From: Portulaca oleracea
Lineage: Eukaryota > Streptophyta > Magnoliopsida > Caryophyllales > Portulacaceae
Assembly: GCA_029582165.1 (NCBI GenBank)
Contig: CM055871.1
Coordinates: forward strand, 55,086,112 to 55,150,111
Reading direction: 5' to 3'
Length of the DNA: 64,000 nt
A program made the translations under genes and the position numbers. This document shows positions 1 through 12,293 of the stretch, piece by piece (position 1 is the stretch's first letter; each line of letters opens with the position of its first letter). The notes beneath the pieces were generated by a model. It made no database searches and had not been told where the DNA came from. It was given only the letters and a program-made list of their open reading frames with translations.

Positions 1-1196
1 AAACCTTTTCTCTCTCTACACTCCTTCACCCCTCGTCCTCCTGTTCGTGAACCACCAGCAGCCGCCGCCCATTTCCGGCCGCCGGAGCACGTCGCCGCCG
101 CCAGGAGGTCGCCGGCCGCCACCCTCCTTCCTCCTCTCTTGTGATTAAGGTTGGGGCGTTACACTCAACACTTACAATTATGGTGTGGAGCTTGGTCGGA
201 GGCCTTTTGGGTGAAGGTGGGGGACAAGGGAGGGAGTTGGGAAAATTTTGAGGAGCTATGGATCTCTCAACCTCTCTAGGATTGCCTTTTCGCAAAAGTA
301 AAGTCAAATGTGGCTTCCTTTCGCTCAAAGAATTGTGTGGTCAAGTGAAATGAGCAAGAGAGGGGGAGGGACATTCAAAAGAGAAAAATGCTTCGAAAGA
401 TTTACAATTTACCATCCACTTTAAATTTGTTTAATGGTTTTAAGTATAATACTTTGAGTCATGGATCATTAATTTTTTATATTTTATATTAATAAGTTTT
501 ATAATTTTATATTTAAGTAAAAATACTTTTTATCACATATCTATTAATGATAATCCTATACAATCAATTAACATATAATTTTGATAAATTAATGATCAAA
601 TTTTAAAAATTATAACCTAATAACTTAAATAGGGACGAGTAACTTCATCCATTTATTTTTAAAAACAAACAAATGACGAATAATTTGATTACTAATTATT
701 CTTAATAACCTAATAACCTTTATATCTAAGCATTTGCTATCTTTATTTATGTTTCAAATAATATATTTACTTCATTCGTTATTGTTTATTTGTCATTTTA
801 GAAAAAAAATAGAGAAATCAATGCAACACAAAAATTTAGGTAAAAATAAATCAAAATATTGAAAATCATTTATTAAAGGTAAAAATAGTAGAATTATTGT
901 TAAAATCTTTAAAACAATAACTTACTAATAATGATAATAATTTTTAACAAAATTTTCATATTACATGGACTTGTCTACTCTATTTTAAAGTGCCAAATTT
1001 TTGAAAAAGAAGAGGGAGGGGAGTAATGCCCTCATTTGTTGTCTCCTTTGGGCCCTATTTGTAGTGCCAAATTTTCATATTACATGGGCTTCAGCCTGTT
1101 CGGCTGTTGTTGCAATAAATGGGCAAATTAATTAAAGGAGGAGTATTTGTGAGTTAGAATGATTTCATTTGATTGTATCCCTCCCTCCCTCCCGCC
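1..1196. other. Intergenic, upstream of the PRMT7-type gene
   Basis: No convincing gene. Bases 1-165 are GC-rich and CCG/GCC-repetitive, end in GGGGCGTTACA, and resemble in texture the end of a gypsy LTR (the LTR at 37560-41180 also ends in GGGGCGTTACA). This could be the tail of another LTR running off the left edge, but that is weak. The rest, 170-1190, is AT-rich and without coding signal. The last 60 bases carry CT-rich runs typical of a plant 5' UTR. A 100-residue open frame on - at 26-328 looks like a chance product of the GC-rich stretch. Confidence 0.5.
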
Positions 1197-1235
1197 ATGG
1201 GTAATCGTAAAAACCTACCGCAATGGCTTCAATAA
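1197..1235 (+). promoter_or_regulatory. Upstream ORF overlapping the PRMT7 start codon
   Basis: A 12-codon ORF starts at an ATG in the favourable context gccATGG at 1197 and stops at TAA 1233-1235. It runs through the main start codon (ATG 1223) in another frame. Scanning ribosomes that use it could not easily start at 1223, so it may lower translation or push initiation to the next in-frame ATG at 1328. That it lies in the mRNA is inferred; the transcription start is unknown. Confidence 0.45.
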
Positions 1236-4200
1236 TCCCTAAAACCCTAACTTATCCTCTCTGTTGTTTCCCCATACTCCACCGCCTGAATCGCCACTCC
1301 AACTTCAGAATCCGACCCGGCCGAGCAATGAGTTCCGGGTCAACCCGCATGTTCCAGCTCAAGTTCGACCCTCTTACGGGAAACTCCGAATGGGTCGTCG
1401 TCAATGAATCCGACGACTCACCATTTAACCACCCTTCTTCTTCGACAGTCGATTTGGCTACTACTTCGTATCTCGACATGCTCAACGATACCTGCAGAAA
1501 CAAAGCCTATCGCCTCGCCATTGACAAGACTCTCACTCGACCATGCCGCGTCCTCGACATTGGGTAACTTCTCCTGCTTGTCAATTTTTAGAATTTGTGA
1601 AAAATTCGTCGATTTTGGCCCTCAATTTGATGTGCCTTTGCCAATTTGTAGAATGTTTTCGAATTTCGTTGAAATTGGTTCTCAGTTTGTTGTGGGCTTC
1701 GCTAATTCAGCGTAATAGTATTCCCCTGCTCATAGTTGTCGAGCAAGTTCTGGACTTTTTTGTTGAAATTGGTTATCGGCTTGACGTGGGTTAAGCTAGC
1801 TAATTCATTGTGATTTGCTTGCTTGGGACCAAATTTGAATGATTAGACTACCTGGGTGTTGGGGTAATTGGGTTAGGGATGGAATGAAATTAAGAAGCGT
1901 GAAACTTGGAGTATGTGATACAGAAAAATGTTTAAGCTTTAGTAGTGAATTAGTGAATTTGTGATGTTTGTTTTGAGTTCACAATCACTGAGATTGGACC
2001 CACTATAGAAAAGCAAAGGAAGCTTACTCTTGAATGTACGTGTAGTGCTGGAACTGGGTTGCTGTCAATGATTGCTGCGCGAGCAATGGGGATGGCTGAT
2101 GGTGATAGCCAATGTAGGGTGACAGCATGCGAGTCTTACCTTCCAATGGTGAAGTTGATGCGCAAAGTCTTGCGTTGCAACCGCATGCAAGGGAAGATAA
2201 ACCTCATCAATAAGCGTTCTGATGAACTGAAAGTTGGGCTCGACATCGACACTCGAGCTCAAGTACTTGTGAGTAGTTTAATGTTCTTTCTAGCTTTAGG
2301 ATGAGCTCCAATATGGTTGGTTTGTGGTAAGAACATCTAAGGCATATGTTTATTAAGACAAAAAGAAAAAGCAAAAGGAAATTGGGGGGGGGGGGTAATC
2401 CCATCATGTTAAATGGACAGAGCCTTATGTTAAGTGTTAATCAAATGAATGGGAGGAGCTCCGATATTGTGCTTTTTAGCCTAAAAATCATGCATGTACT
2501 CACTCATGTGTTCAACATTTCAAGTATCTGAATATTCCTGAGACGAAAAAAATCCATAGCATATAGCATTAATAGTTTGTGCCTTTGGAATGAAGATCAT
2601 TGTAAACCTCTGGTAAAATCTTGCTTGAAGAGCAACATCACTTGTCCATGCTCATTGAAACAAACTGCCCTCACTTATATGGGTGTTAATCTTTCTGGAA
2701 GTAAATGTACAGGTAAGTGAGATTCTGGATTCTGAGTTGTTGGGTGAAGGACTAATACCCACATTGCAAAATGCGCATGATGAGCTGCTGGTGGAGAATC
2801 CTCAGACTGCGCCTTACAGAGCAACAACATATGGCCAGGTAAATGTTCAGCTTTTTAAAAATTATTTATTTGTTTGAGGTTTTCTTTTGTGGGTCTTTTG
2901 CTTTTTCAATACCCCCTTAACTGACAATCTAGAATCTTCAAATGCCAAGATGGTAAGTAATTTGAAAGAGGTAGCTTTTACTTAGACCCATAGTTATTAA
3001 AATCCCGATCCTGATTTACGATCCTACGATTTTATGGTCCAAAATCCTCGATACGATTCTACTATTTACACACGAACCACGATCCTACATGGGCTAATTT
3101 CCAATCCTAACTTCCCCATAGTTTCGAGTTAGGATCTCGATTTTAACAACCTTGCTTAGACCATACAGGCTTATCCTTATGTTACAATCCGGTTACAGGG
3201 TGAAATCATACTTTACAAATTCGAATAATAGCAAATAATCTCAATGGAGAAGCACTTTGCTTTTGATCTGGGATCTTGTTTAAGTGAACTGAAGTTTGTT
3301 CCTTGACCCACTGGACCAAGATACCTATTTTCTTATTCTAGAATCTTCAGATGCTCATAACTATAAGAACACTTGTGTATCATATCTTTTAACGTACAAC
3401 TCGAATGCATTTGACTGGGAGTTGAGGGCAGTTTTGGCATGCTTTGGCAAAGAACAAGAAAGAGATATAGTATGCCAGAAGCCACTACAAAAGTATAATA
3501 CCTGATTTTTTTGGATGTTTTGCAGTAATATATCCTCAATGGTTCGGGAATTATATTTAGCCTTCTTTATAAAGTGGTTTTAGTAAAAGCTACGGGCTTG
3601 TTGAAGTTGTTTGTGGAGGCAGTTAGAAAACGTTCGATGATTGGCCAGTAGAGTGGTTAGTGCCTCTAGGCCCACCAAACTGATGGCTTTGAGTCCTTTG
3701 ACCCATGATCTTCTTGGTTCCATGAAAATGTCGAGGATTTATCACATGCTTTATTTTATCTTTTGAATTTGAAGAGAACCTTTTCGAATTGGATGTCTGT
3801 TTGGCTACAAACAATTTAGTCCCGTTATGTTCCTATTTCTTGGTTCATAAGTTACTTTTGTTTTGTATGTCCATGACTGAAGGACTTCTTATATCATTAA
3901 CTGCTAATTTGGTGTTCAGCTTGTTGAAAGCACATTCTTATGGAAGTTACATGATCTCTATAACAACGAGATCTGTTCATCAGACACCATCCGGCTGGCT
4001 CCGTGCGAATCAGCTTCACCTTTGCGCGTCAAACCACAACAGTACCCTATGCATTGTGATTCTCTGCAAGAAGAAATTAAGCTGGTAAGGCTGTTCCTCC
4101 AAACTCTTCACTAAAATATGCCACATTCCTCAACTCCTGCTTAATTTAAATTCCATCCAGCTTTCAGAACCCTTCAAAATTTTTGAATTTGACTTTTGGA

Positions 4201-7200
4201 AACGGCCAGACAGTCATGGTGAAGCTGAACAAGTCGTGAAAGCAACTGTTGATGGAAGAATAAATGCAATAGTCTCCTGGTATGATATTATTTCAGCTGC
4301 TAATCAATTCGATTCGTTTTTTTCATGACTTCAAAGTTGCGATAACAGTAGTATGCTCTACTATGTAGGTGGGTTCTTCAACTTGATCAAGAAGGAACAG
4401 TTTTTTACTCTACTGCGCCTAAATGGATACCAAAATCTTCAGGTACTTCATTGTGTTGTGAATAACACTATAAGGATGATGCTAATGGATGTTAGTGAGG
4501 CAGAGTTTCTTGAGACCCCCCCCCCCCGCCGAAGTGCTATATATGCCAATCATATTGTTAGGTTTTATTGGTTCTTTCTAGTTTCTGTGGTAAGAGCTAC
4601 TGTTGAGAAGTTTCAAAACAGCCTTGTTGCACTATTGTTTTTGGTATAAAAACTGACCCTCTTGATTGACCAGGTGATGGAAATTGGTGTGATCACTGGA
4701 AACAGTGTGTTTGGTTTGTCCCAGGGAAGGGTTTGTCTGTATCCAAGGGTGAGGATGTTCATTTACATGCTGCCCATTCAGAAATTAGTATCTCATATGA
4801 TTTGAAGGTCCAAAACCGGAAAGCTGATGGGGGACATAGATTTGACAATCCAGAGTTTCTGTTGACACTATCTCCAGAAAGAATTGCAAATTATACTGAC
4901 AGTTATTGGAGGCATTCTGTAATATCAGCTGTGAAAAATGCTGTAAGGAATTCTATTTTTTTGTCTATTTTCCCCATATTTCCCCTTAAAGGGTATTCCC
5001 TCCGTCCCAAAATGAGAGTCTTGCCTAGGAAATGAAAATTTTTAAGAGAACATCATTACTACACTACACTTTTTTGTGTTGATTTTGGGTGGCGGAGACT
5101 AATTTTTATCTTTATAATAGCTAATAGGACTGGATTTTTGTTGCTGTTCAGAGAATGAAATCGGTATAAATGTTGTACACAGCTCACAATGAAATATGTC
5201 TTCTGATTGTTCTATCCTGTCTGAGCACTGGTATTTTATCTGTGGTTTTCCCGCTTTCACAGGGTTTGGGGAAATCCAGATATAAGTAGGTTTATCTCAA
5301 CAACCATTGCTGTTTGTGGAGATACATATTTGATATCTCGTCAAATATCAACAACGCTGTATTACAACCTGAGTGGTGTATCATGTCATAGTATTCATAA
5401 TGTATTGGGACAAACATGTAACTTTGTTTCGGATTTGGTACAAAAGTAGGCCAGGATCATTTTTCCCTGTGGTTTCACTGGTTTGTTCTGTTAGACTATA
5501 TTCTATGGTGTTTGCGCATCATCTTTTGTAGGCATTACTGAATTTCTTTCATTTAATCCCTCTTGGTAATGGTCACTGTCATTTATCTATTCAGCAAATT
5601 TCCAAGTCCATATTTTGGGTTTTTGATGCTAGAGGTAAAGAGTGCATGCATGTATACTCACATTCTTGTTTCGTGCATTTTTATCTCCTTTTTCCCGCTT
5701 TGAACTCACTTCTTTTTTTCCCCCTTTGTAGTTTCAGCGAAAAGATCCCGATTTATGTTATGTTGCTGATGATAGCATTTTCTTAGCAACAGCCCTATCT
5801 CAGCTTTGCCAGACATCAAAAATAGTGGTGGCGTTCCCCGGATTGGGAGAAAAAGGGCTTCAGTATCTGCATGCTATTGCTGAAGCAAATTGTTTTTCAA
5901 CAGATCGTCTGAAACCCCTGAACCATCTGAAGGATGGCATAACAGTACATGATACAGATGCACAAAAGGTAGTTTCTGCTTGAGCGGAGTAGAAATTTTC
6001 TGCATAAATTACAATTTACCTAATCTGCATCTGTTAAATTTTCGTTGTAGCAAAGTGCCATCTTGTTTTTGACGGGTAAATGGTAATATATGAAAATAGA
6101 CCAAAGGAGAATAAGTGGGGAGGAAAAACTGAAAATAGTAGGTAATTTGCTAAAGTTCAAGATTATGGGGAATGAAGTGAAACAGGATATAATTTACTCG
6201 CCCTGTTTGTGGTTTCCCGTTTTCTTTTGTGACTGATTCTGTGCAGTTATTCTTGCTTTCCATCTCCTTACGGTAGCTGAGGATTCATTCTTACCATGAT
6301 CCATTAGAAAACTAAGCAACAGTGCTCATTCTGGTTTTAGGTTGATTTATTGGTTGGAGAGCCATTTTACTATGGATGTGAGGCACAACTTCCATGGAAA
6401 AATCTACGGTTTTGGTAACTATATCTCAATCTCTCCTTAAGCATGCTCTAAAACTCTGATATTTCCTATTTGTTGGGTTCTGGAGATTATGAAAGCTTAA
6501 ACCTATATGCCTTAGCTATGATGTCAAATTGTCAATTCTCTCAAATGGGTTTTTCAGGAAGGAAAGAACAAAGCTTGAAGGGTTATTGTCCACAGATGCA
6601 CAAATTCTTCCGTGCAAAGGGATTTTGCGAGCTTGTGCCATGTTTCTCCCCGTGAGTATCCTCGATGCTACCCAATTTATCACACATTTACACCCCCTTC
6701 TCATAATCTGTCACTTTGGTTTACGCCCCAATCAAACTTTGAAAACTTTGATCATCAATTTCCCTACATAGATTTGTAATGAAAAATACTATTGTAAGCA
6801 TATGATTTTGTTATTTTTGATAAGATATTTGTCTGGGAAATTGTCAATCAAAAGTAGGGCATTGGAGGCCGATTAGTAAGTGATAGATATAATGGGAAGG
6901 CCAAGGGAGTACTTTTCATCGGGGGAAGTGTCACCTTTATGATCTTCCTGTTAGGATCTTTGGAGAAGTCGTCGAGCTCTTGAAAAAGTTGAAGGATTTG
7001 AGCATTCGGTTGTGAACACCACACTTGGGGCTTGTGGTAACTTGCCTCCGCCTCAGGAGGGCCCCATTTTGCCATTCTTTGTCTGGCAATGTGGAGAGAC
7101 AAAGGTATACAGTCCCTTCTCTTTCTCCTCCCTTTTCCTCCTACAATTCTTTTTCAACAAACCAATATCGCATGCCGTTGCCATTGAGCCATTTGCAGGA

Positions 7201-8589
7201 ACTTAGCGAGAGGTTTACGCTTATGGAGTTTGACTTCGCAAAACCCATGAGTTCTTGCTCTGGGAGAGCCAAGGTACACTACTCACTCAATACCCTTCAA
7301 AGTTCATATATCATCTGCAATATTGTCACTCATTTGGTTACAAGTTACAACTAGAGTTAGGAAATTTTGTCCGATCTGGATATCCAAATTTTGTCCGATC
7401 TGAACATCCAAATTTTTCATATAAATTTTGATATTGACCGACTTGATAGAAATCCGGATACTATTTTCCTGCTAATTTTGAACTCAGTTTTGACTCGAAT
7501 TTAGGTCCGTCCGAATTGTTCAAACCAGAAAAAAAATCTAGGCAACAGACATCAATTTCTCGTCCGAATTTAACGTTGACTGATTTGATACGGACCCAGA
7601 TTTTTGCCGATGCTAGTTGCAACTTAAGTTGTATATGTTGGAAATATTAATCTAGAAAAATCATGAAAAGAATGACTAGAAAGATCTATGTGAAAATCTA
7701 GGATAATATGTGAAAAAAATATCATAGAATGTTCTAGAAATATTAAAAGATGATGTAAGAAAAATCTAGAATATAGATAATGACAAATTAGTAAGGAGGT
7801 TAAGGATTCTAGCACCTCCTCACTACATATATAAATAGGCATTAGGGACATGCTCTTGAGGTGTGGAATTAGTAAGCTCCTATAAGGAGCTCCCCCCAAC
7901 ACCACCATGTATCCAATTTCCCCCTTGTAACATCTCCACTTCCAAATCCAAATTTCAAGTTTATTATCCAAATTTTGGCCTATTACACTTGTGCTACGCA
8001 CCTCTCAAAATTTCAACAGTATACTAGACAGTCTTACCTCGACAGACATGAATGCCTTCTAATAGACCAATTCACCATTAGTCCATTACCATAACTGTTT
8101 TGCTCTTCCTACAAGTGATGTGACTAATTTGGCAAACAAACTTTACAAGGGATATAAATCCATTCATCTTGCATATTATGGGGGATATGTTTCAATACAA
8201 AGAAATTTGCATTGCTGCAGGTTGAGTTTTCCACGGCTGGCATATGCCATGGCTTTGCACTTTGGATTGACTGGGTTCTTGATGCAGAAAATGGCATTTC
8301 GGTCTCAACTGGCCCAGGTGTTTGATTATTACCTTTGGCAATCGTTTTATTTCTCCTTGATACACAAAATTCACTGTTATAGACACAAGGAATTGGAGTT
8401 ATGATGACATTTTCTTACATATGCACAGATAATCGATACTGGAAACAAGGAGTAAAACTATTAACCAATCCCATTGATGTTGGCAGTCGAGATCTTGTGG
8501 GATCGAATGGATACCATTGTGTGGAAATTGATGCCAGTTTTGATTCATCTAGCAGCGATATTGTGGTTGAAAACTCATTTTTACAATGA
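1223..8589 (+). CDS. PRMT7: Protein arginine N-methyltransferase 7-type (PRMT1.6-like), 14 exons
   Basis: Predicted to transfer methyl groups from S-adenosylmethionine to protein arginines; family members act as type III (monomethylating) enzymes. Exons: 1223-1563, 2046-2268, 2713-2838, 3920-4084, 4161-4279, 4369-4442, 4674-4942, 5732-5968, 6341-6414, 6558-6651, 6955-7104, 7199-7273, 8221-8317, 8429-8589. They join in frame to 734 aa with GT-AG introns, a normal length for the plant family. Visible motifs: MFQLKFDPLTGNSEWV near the N-terminus, SAM-binding VLDIGAGTG (residues about 110-118), the double-E-type loop SEILDSELLGEG (about 190-201) and DHW (about 356-358). A second, degenerate methyltransferase module follows from about 440, as expected for PRMT7. 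The first 35 residues are Arg/Ser-rich and precede a second Met (1328), where the conserved part begins, so the start is uncertain. No frameshift or internal stop. Confidence 0.93.
2991..3154. repeat. Small MITE in PRMT7 intron 3 (MULE-like TSD)
   Basis: The ends are inverted: GTTATTAAAATCCCGATCC at the left, and the complement of GGATCTCGATTTTAACAAC at the right. CTTAGACC followed by (C)AT flanks both sides, close to a 9-10-bp target duplication as made by Mutator-like transposases. No coding capacity. The TIR is imperfect, so exact ends may be off by a few bases. Confidence 0.5.
7636..8018 (+). mobile_element. Solo LTR in PRMT7 intron 12
   Basis: This 383-bp block starts TGTTGG and ends CAACA. 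It is flanked on both sides by GTATA (7631-7635 and 8019-8023), a perfect 5-bp target duplication. A TATA-like TATATAAATAGG lies near 7828, as in an LTR promoter on +. No internal region is present, so this is a solo LTR left by LTR-LTR recombination. It sits in the 947-bp intron between exons 12 and 13 in the same orientation as the gene. It could supply a cryptic promoter or polyadenylation site. Confidence 0.82.
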
Positions 8590-10133
8590 AAAGACTAGTG
8601 GGATTGAACGAGGAACCCGCGTGGGGCCCCAACCTCACCCTCTTTCCCCACGGAGGCTGGTTTGAAGTCCAGCCTAAATTTAGAAGTAGGCAGTCTTACA
8701 TTGACAGATTACCAGCACTGCACCATCATATGAATTACTAGTATGTATGTATTGTTTCAGTGTCATAGCTTGTTGAAGAGTGCAAATAAAAACAAGGTGA
8801 TATGTTGGTAAAATTGGGTCTTAACTCTTAACTAATTGTGTGTATTATTTACCATGGTACCTGTGCATGAATGATGTAACAATGATGTGATATGTAACAT
8901 AAAGTGAAAGTATGATCTCAAGGAAACAAAGAGAAGTGAAGGTGAAGCTTCTTGGAAATTTCATGGAAGTCAGTGTTAGCCCCACATTATCAGTACACTG
9001 CAACGTTTGCAACACAAAGAAGGAAACTGAAATGAGTAGGGGCTAAAACTTACTTACGTGATAAAACTTTCCTTGTATTCCTCCTCTTTTGTTTGCTGTT
9101 ATCGTGTCATGTATACATACTGTCCCGTGCTTGCTATTTCTTCGCTGTTTTTTGTGACCATCCTTGTAAAATATAAGTTCATAAGGCTTTATAATCGTTT
9201 GTTTAAATTGTTGGTTAAGTTATTTCTTAAAAGATAAGTATTGTAAATTTAAATGTGGTGTTAACTGTACTAAAGTTTTTGGTTAGGTAGATTAATATTC
9301 ACGATGTTACATTCTTCCTGTTTTTTGGGTTGCAAGATTTTCAACTTTAATTTTAAAGTGTTTATAAACTTTTTTTTGAGTCTCAGGGTCTAACTTTGTA
9401 TCCATGTATGAGGATTTTGATTGAAGTTGTTTCTAATAAGTTATAAGCTTGGATTGCAACATTACTTAAGGTGCCTTTATGTCTTTAATTGCCAAATAAT
9501 TTTAAAAATTAAGTGTTATCAATTGTCAACTTGAAAGTTTGGCTTAATGACTTTGTTGGTTGTAAGTAAAATATGTAGAATTGAAATCTTAACAGAATTA
9601 TTTAGATTGCCATACAAGCTATTCTTAAGTTTTGTTTTTTTCCACAATATAGTATAAATAAAAAAATAAGACTTTTAGGAATCAAAATCGACCTTGATAG
9701 TCTTGGTTAAGCAAGTTTGTTGAAAGACTATCTTCTTGATTAATCATTCTCTAACTACTGGTATTTTCTTCTAACTACTCCCTCCTTACCATTTTACTTC
9801 TATTATTTCATGATAATCATCATCTTTTATCCACTTTTCATGGTTCCAATACACCACTTCAACTTTTAATGTCTAACATTATATGTTTACAAAAGGTATC
9901 TCAGTATATTTACATGAAAATATTCTTCACGACGACAAATCTAATGATGTTAGTTTTATATATATTCAATAATTAATGATTAAAGTTTGCAAATGTTGAT
10001 TGCATGTACGTCATAGGAACTAATAATATGGAACGAAAGGATTATTTGTTCATGATTTTTGAGTCGACCAAAATTTTGACTATTAATTGGCAACATATAT
10101 AATAATTAGTTATATGAAACTAATACAATTAAT
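8590..10133. other. PRMT7 3' flank and AT-rich spacer
   Basis: It begins with the PRMT7 3' UTR; AATAAA-type signals occur near 8785. The remainder is AT-rich without long frames. Around 9775-10045 a CTCCCTCC-type start and a GGAACGAAAGG-type end suggest an eroded Stowaway MITE, not resolved further. Confidence 0.5.
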
Positions 10134-10136
10134 TAA

Positions 10137-10272
10137 GGCCTCATTCTTTTGTGCGTTGCGTTACGGTTAGTTGCGTTAGATTGCGGTAAGTTGCGGTGGA
10201 AATAGTAAAAAAAGTAATGGTAATTTACAGTATGTTGCGGTAATTTGCATTAACGCACAAAAGAACGGTGCC
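10137..10272. repeat. Tourist/PIF-Harbinger-type MITE, 136 bp
   Basis: Terminal inverted repeats of about 22 bp (GGCCTCATTCTTTTGTGCGTT against the complement of the right end) enclose TTGCGGT-rich DNA. The trinucleotide TAA flanks both ends (10134-10136, 10273-10275), the TWA target duplication of PIF/Harbinger elements. Non-autonomous, no ORF. A relative rich in CCGCAA/TGCGGT words lies at 18622-18856. Confidence 0.75.
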
Positions 10273-10574
10273 TAAGTAACACTAAAGATCATGAAAAGTC
10301 AATAGTAACCGTATAAAACAAAAAAGAGGAAGTATTCATCAATGAAAACAAGGGAAGAGAAGAAAATAATGCACGATAATACACTTGTTTGTCTTGATAA
10401 TTAAACAACAACTATCCTCAATGTAGTCTTACTAAGGTGAGATTTGGGGGTCCAAATATTGACAATTTTTCGTCTATGCCTGAGAGTGTATGAAAGGACA
10501 TGACAGTAAATTCATTTGTTTGGAACCCAAGTAGAACCGGGGGGGGGGGGGGGACACATCCACCATTATGTACT

Positions 10575-10830
10575 ACTCCCTTTGTTCCATATTATTTGTC
10601 TCTCTGTTGAATTTCAAGATCTTTAATTTTATATTTTGATCAATAATTCTCATACAGTAATTTATTAACAATTGCAATAGTATATTTTTATGATACTATT
10701 TTTGGTTAGAATCCAATAGTAGTAGTAATTTTATATCACAATTCGTTGTATATTTTGAAGTTAATAGTCAAAGTTTTTAAAGTTTGTCCAACATTATTTT
10801 GAAGAGAACAAATAATATGAGAGGTGGCTA
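10575..10830. repeat. Stowaway-like MITE
   Basis: It starts CTCCCTTTGTTCCATATTAT and ends with a diverged inverted copy (AACAAATAATATGAGAGG). This CTCCCT...GGGAG layout is typical of plant Stowaway (Tc1/mariner) MITEs with TA target sites. The interior is AT-rich. A G-run (10541-10554) lies just to its left. Confidence 0.6.
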
Positions 10831-11245
10831 GTACTAGTATTATATATATATATATATATGATAGACCCCGTTGTTTAATTTGAAGTAGGTACTCCAGTTG
10901 ATCCTACATTTGGTCCCTCCATAATCCATTTACATAAATCACAGGAGGATCTCTATCTGTGTAGTGAAAGCAGCAGATCGATGATACAATTGCATTGCCA
11001 CTGAAGAATTGAAACTGGGATCGATCCTGTTGTTGGCAAACCCAAGCTAATCAAGATCAGAATAATGGTGTTAGGAAAATCCCAGGCGGTGTTGGGTAGC
11101 ATGGTGGTTCCCTTTCTCATCAGGGTTGCCTCCAACTTTTCTGCAATAATATTCCAACGTCATTTTTATGTATTCATTCAGGCTTTTCATTCATTTTCCA
11201 GCTAACACAGATAGCTCTCAATCATGATTATTCCTTCTTCAAGGT

Positions 11246-11432
11246 TGTTAGAATATATATGTAAATATGTATACAAATCACCTATTCTGATTTGATTTAT
11301 ATTCTCCTTGATTGTAGGTCATATAATTATTTCCTTCTAGAATTAGGACTCTCTATGTGTATATATACTAGTCCTCTGTACCTTGATTACATAATACATA
11401 CAATAATATCTTTTTAGCCACATTTAGTTTCA
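11246..11432 (+). repeat. 5' LTR of copia element (187 bp)
   Basis: Starts TGTTAGAATATA and ends TTAGTTTCA. The same 187 bases recur at 15778-15964 with no difference seen by eye. A TATA-like TGTATATATA lies around 11357. Short for an LTR, but within the copia range. Confidence 0.93.
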
Positions 11433-11445
11433 TGGTATCAGAGCA
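11433..11445 (+). other. Primer binding site, tRNA-iMet type
   Basis: TGGTATCAGAGCA follows the 5' LTR directly and is complementary to the 3' end of plant initiator tRNA-Met, which primes minus-strand DNA synthesis. Confidence 0.9.
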
Positions 11446-11660
11446 TTTGTCCAGATCATTCATCAAATTTCATTATTTTCTTCAGAAAATTTGAGAAACC
11501 TTCAATTTTTCCTATTCAAGGGAAGATTCATCACCTGCAAATTCCGGCTTCCCCTGTTCGTTGGTTGTCAGTCGGGTCGTCACTCCTCACCAAGACACAG
11601 GTTGGATTTTTTTTTTATTGTTTGCTTATTGAGTTCCAGTCTACTTGCCTGTTGTTAGTC

Positions 11661-12293
11661 ATGGAGAAATTAGATGTCGTTCAGCCCATTAAAGTTGTTT
11701 TGGATGGTTTGAATTATATAACTTGGTCTCAAGAAATGTCAAGTTTCTTGAAAGGACGTAAACTCTGGAGAATTATATCTGGGGATATTACTCAACCTAC
11801 GAAACAAGTAGGCGAGGAAGATGGGAAATTTGGGGAACGTCTTGAGGATTGGGATAGTAAGAACCATCAAATTCTTACTTGGATACGAAACACATCATTA
11901 TCATCCATCAAAACCCAATTTGCTCGTTTTGACAATGCTAAGGATGTTTGGGATCTGTTGTCCAACCGATATTCAACTACGGATATCATACATCAGTACC
12001 AACTCCATGAGAAACTTCATAGTATGCGGCAATTGTCTGGTCAGCCTGTTAATGAATTTTTGTCTGAAATGCAAGCAGTATGGGATCAATTAGCCATGGC
12101 TGAACCGACTTGGGCAAATAAGGAAGACGCTGAGACATACTTCACGTTTCGCGACAATTTGCGAGTTTTGCATTTTTTGATGGTCCTCACACCTGAGTTT
12201 GAGAGTGTTCGTGCATCTATCGAGGTTCTCTGCCCACACTTGAAAGTGCAGTTTCAGAATTGCTCTCTGAAGAAACTCGCCTTAGTATCTTAA
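11661..12293 (+). pseudogene. Copia gag (N-terminal part), frame broken
   Basis: The gag frame most likely starts at ATG 11661 (MEKLDVVQPI). It contains the copia capsid region (LNYITWSQEM, WRIISGD, YQLHEKLHSM). The frame runs from 11565 to the stop at 12293. By family pattern the true frame is lost near 12228, and the remaining gag, with its nucleocapsid, continues in another frame from 12260. The capsid would package the RNA in virus-like particles. Broken as written. Confidence 0.85.

Noticed and set aside
26..328. 100-residue frame on -
   Set aside because: GC-rich CCG/GCC repeat gives a Pro/Arg-rich frame; no motif, no plausible gene structure.
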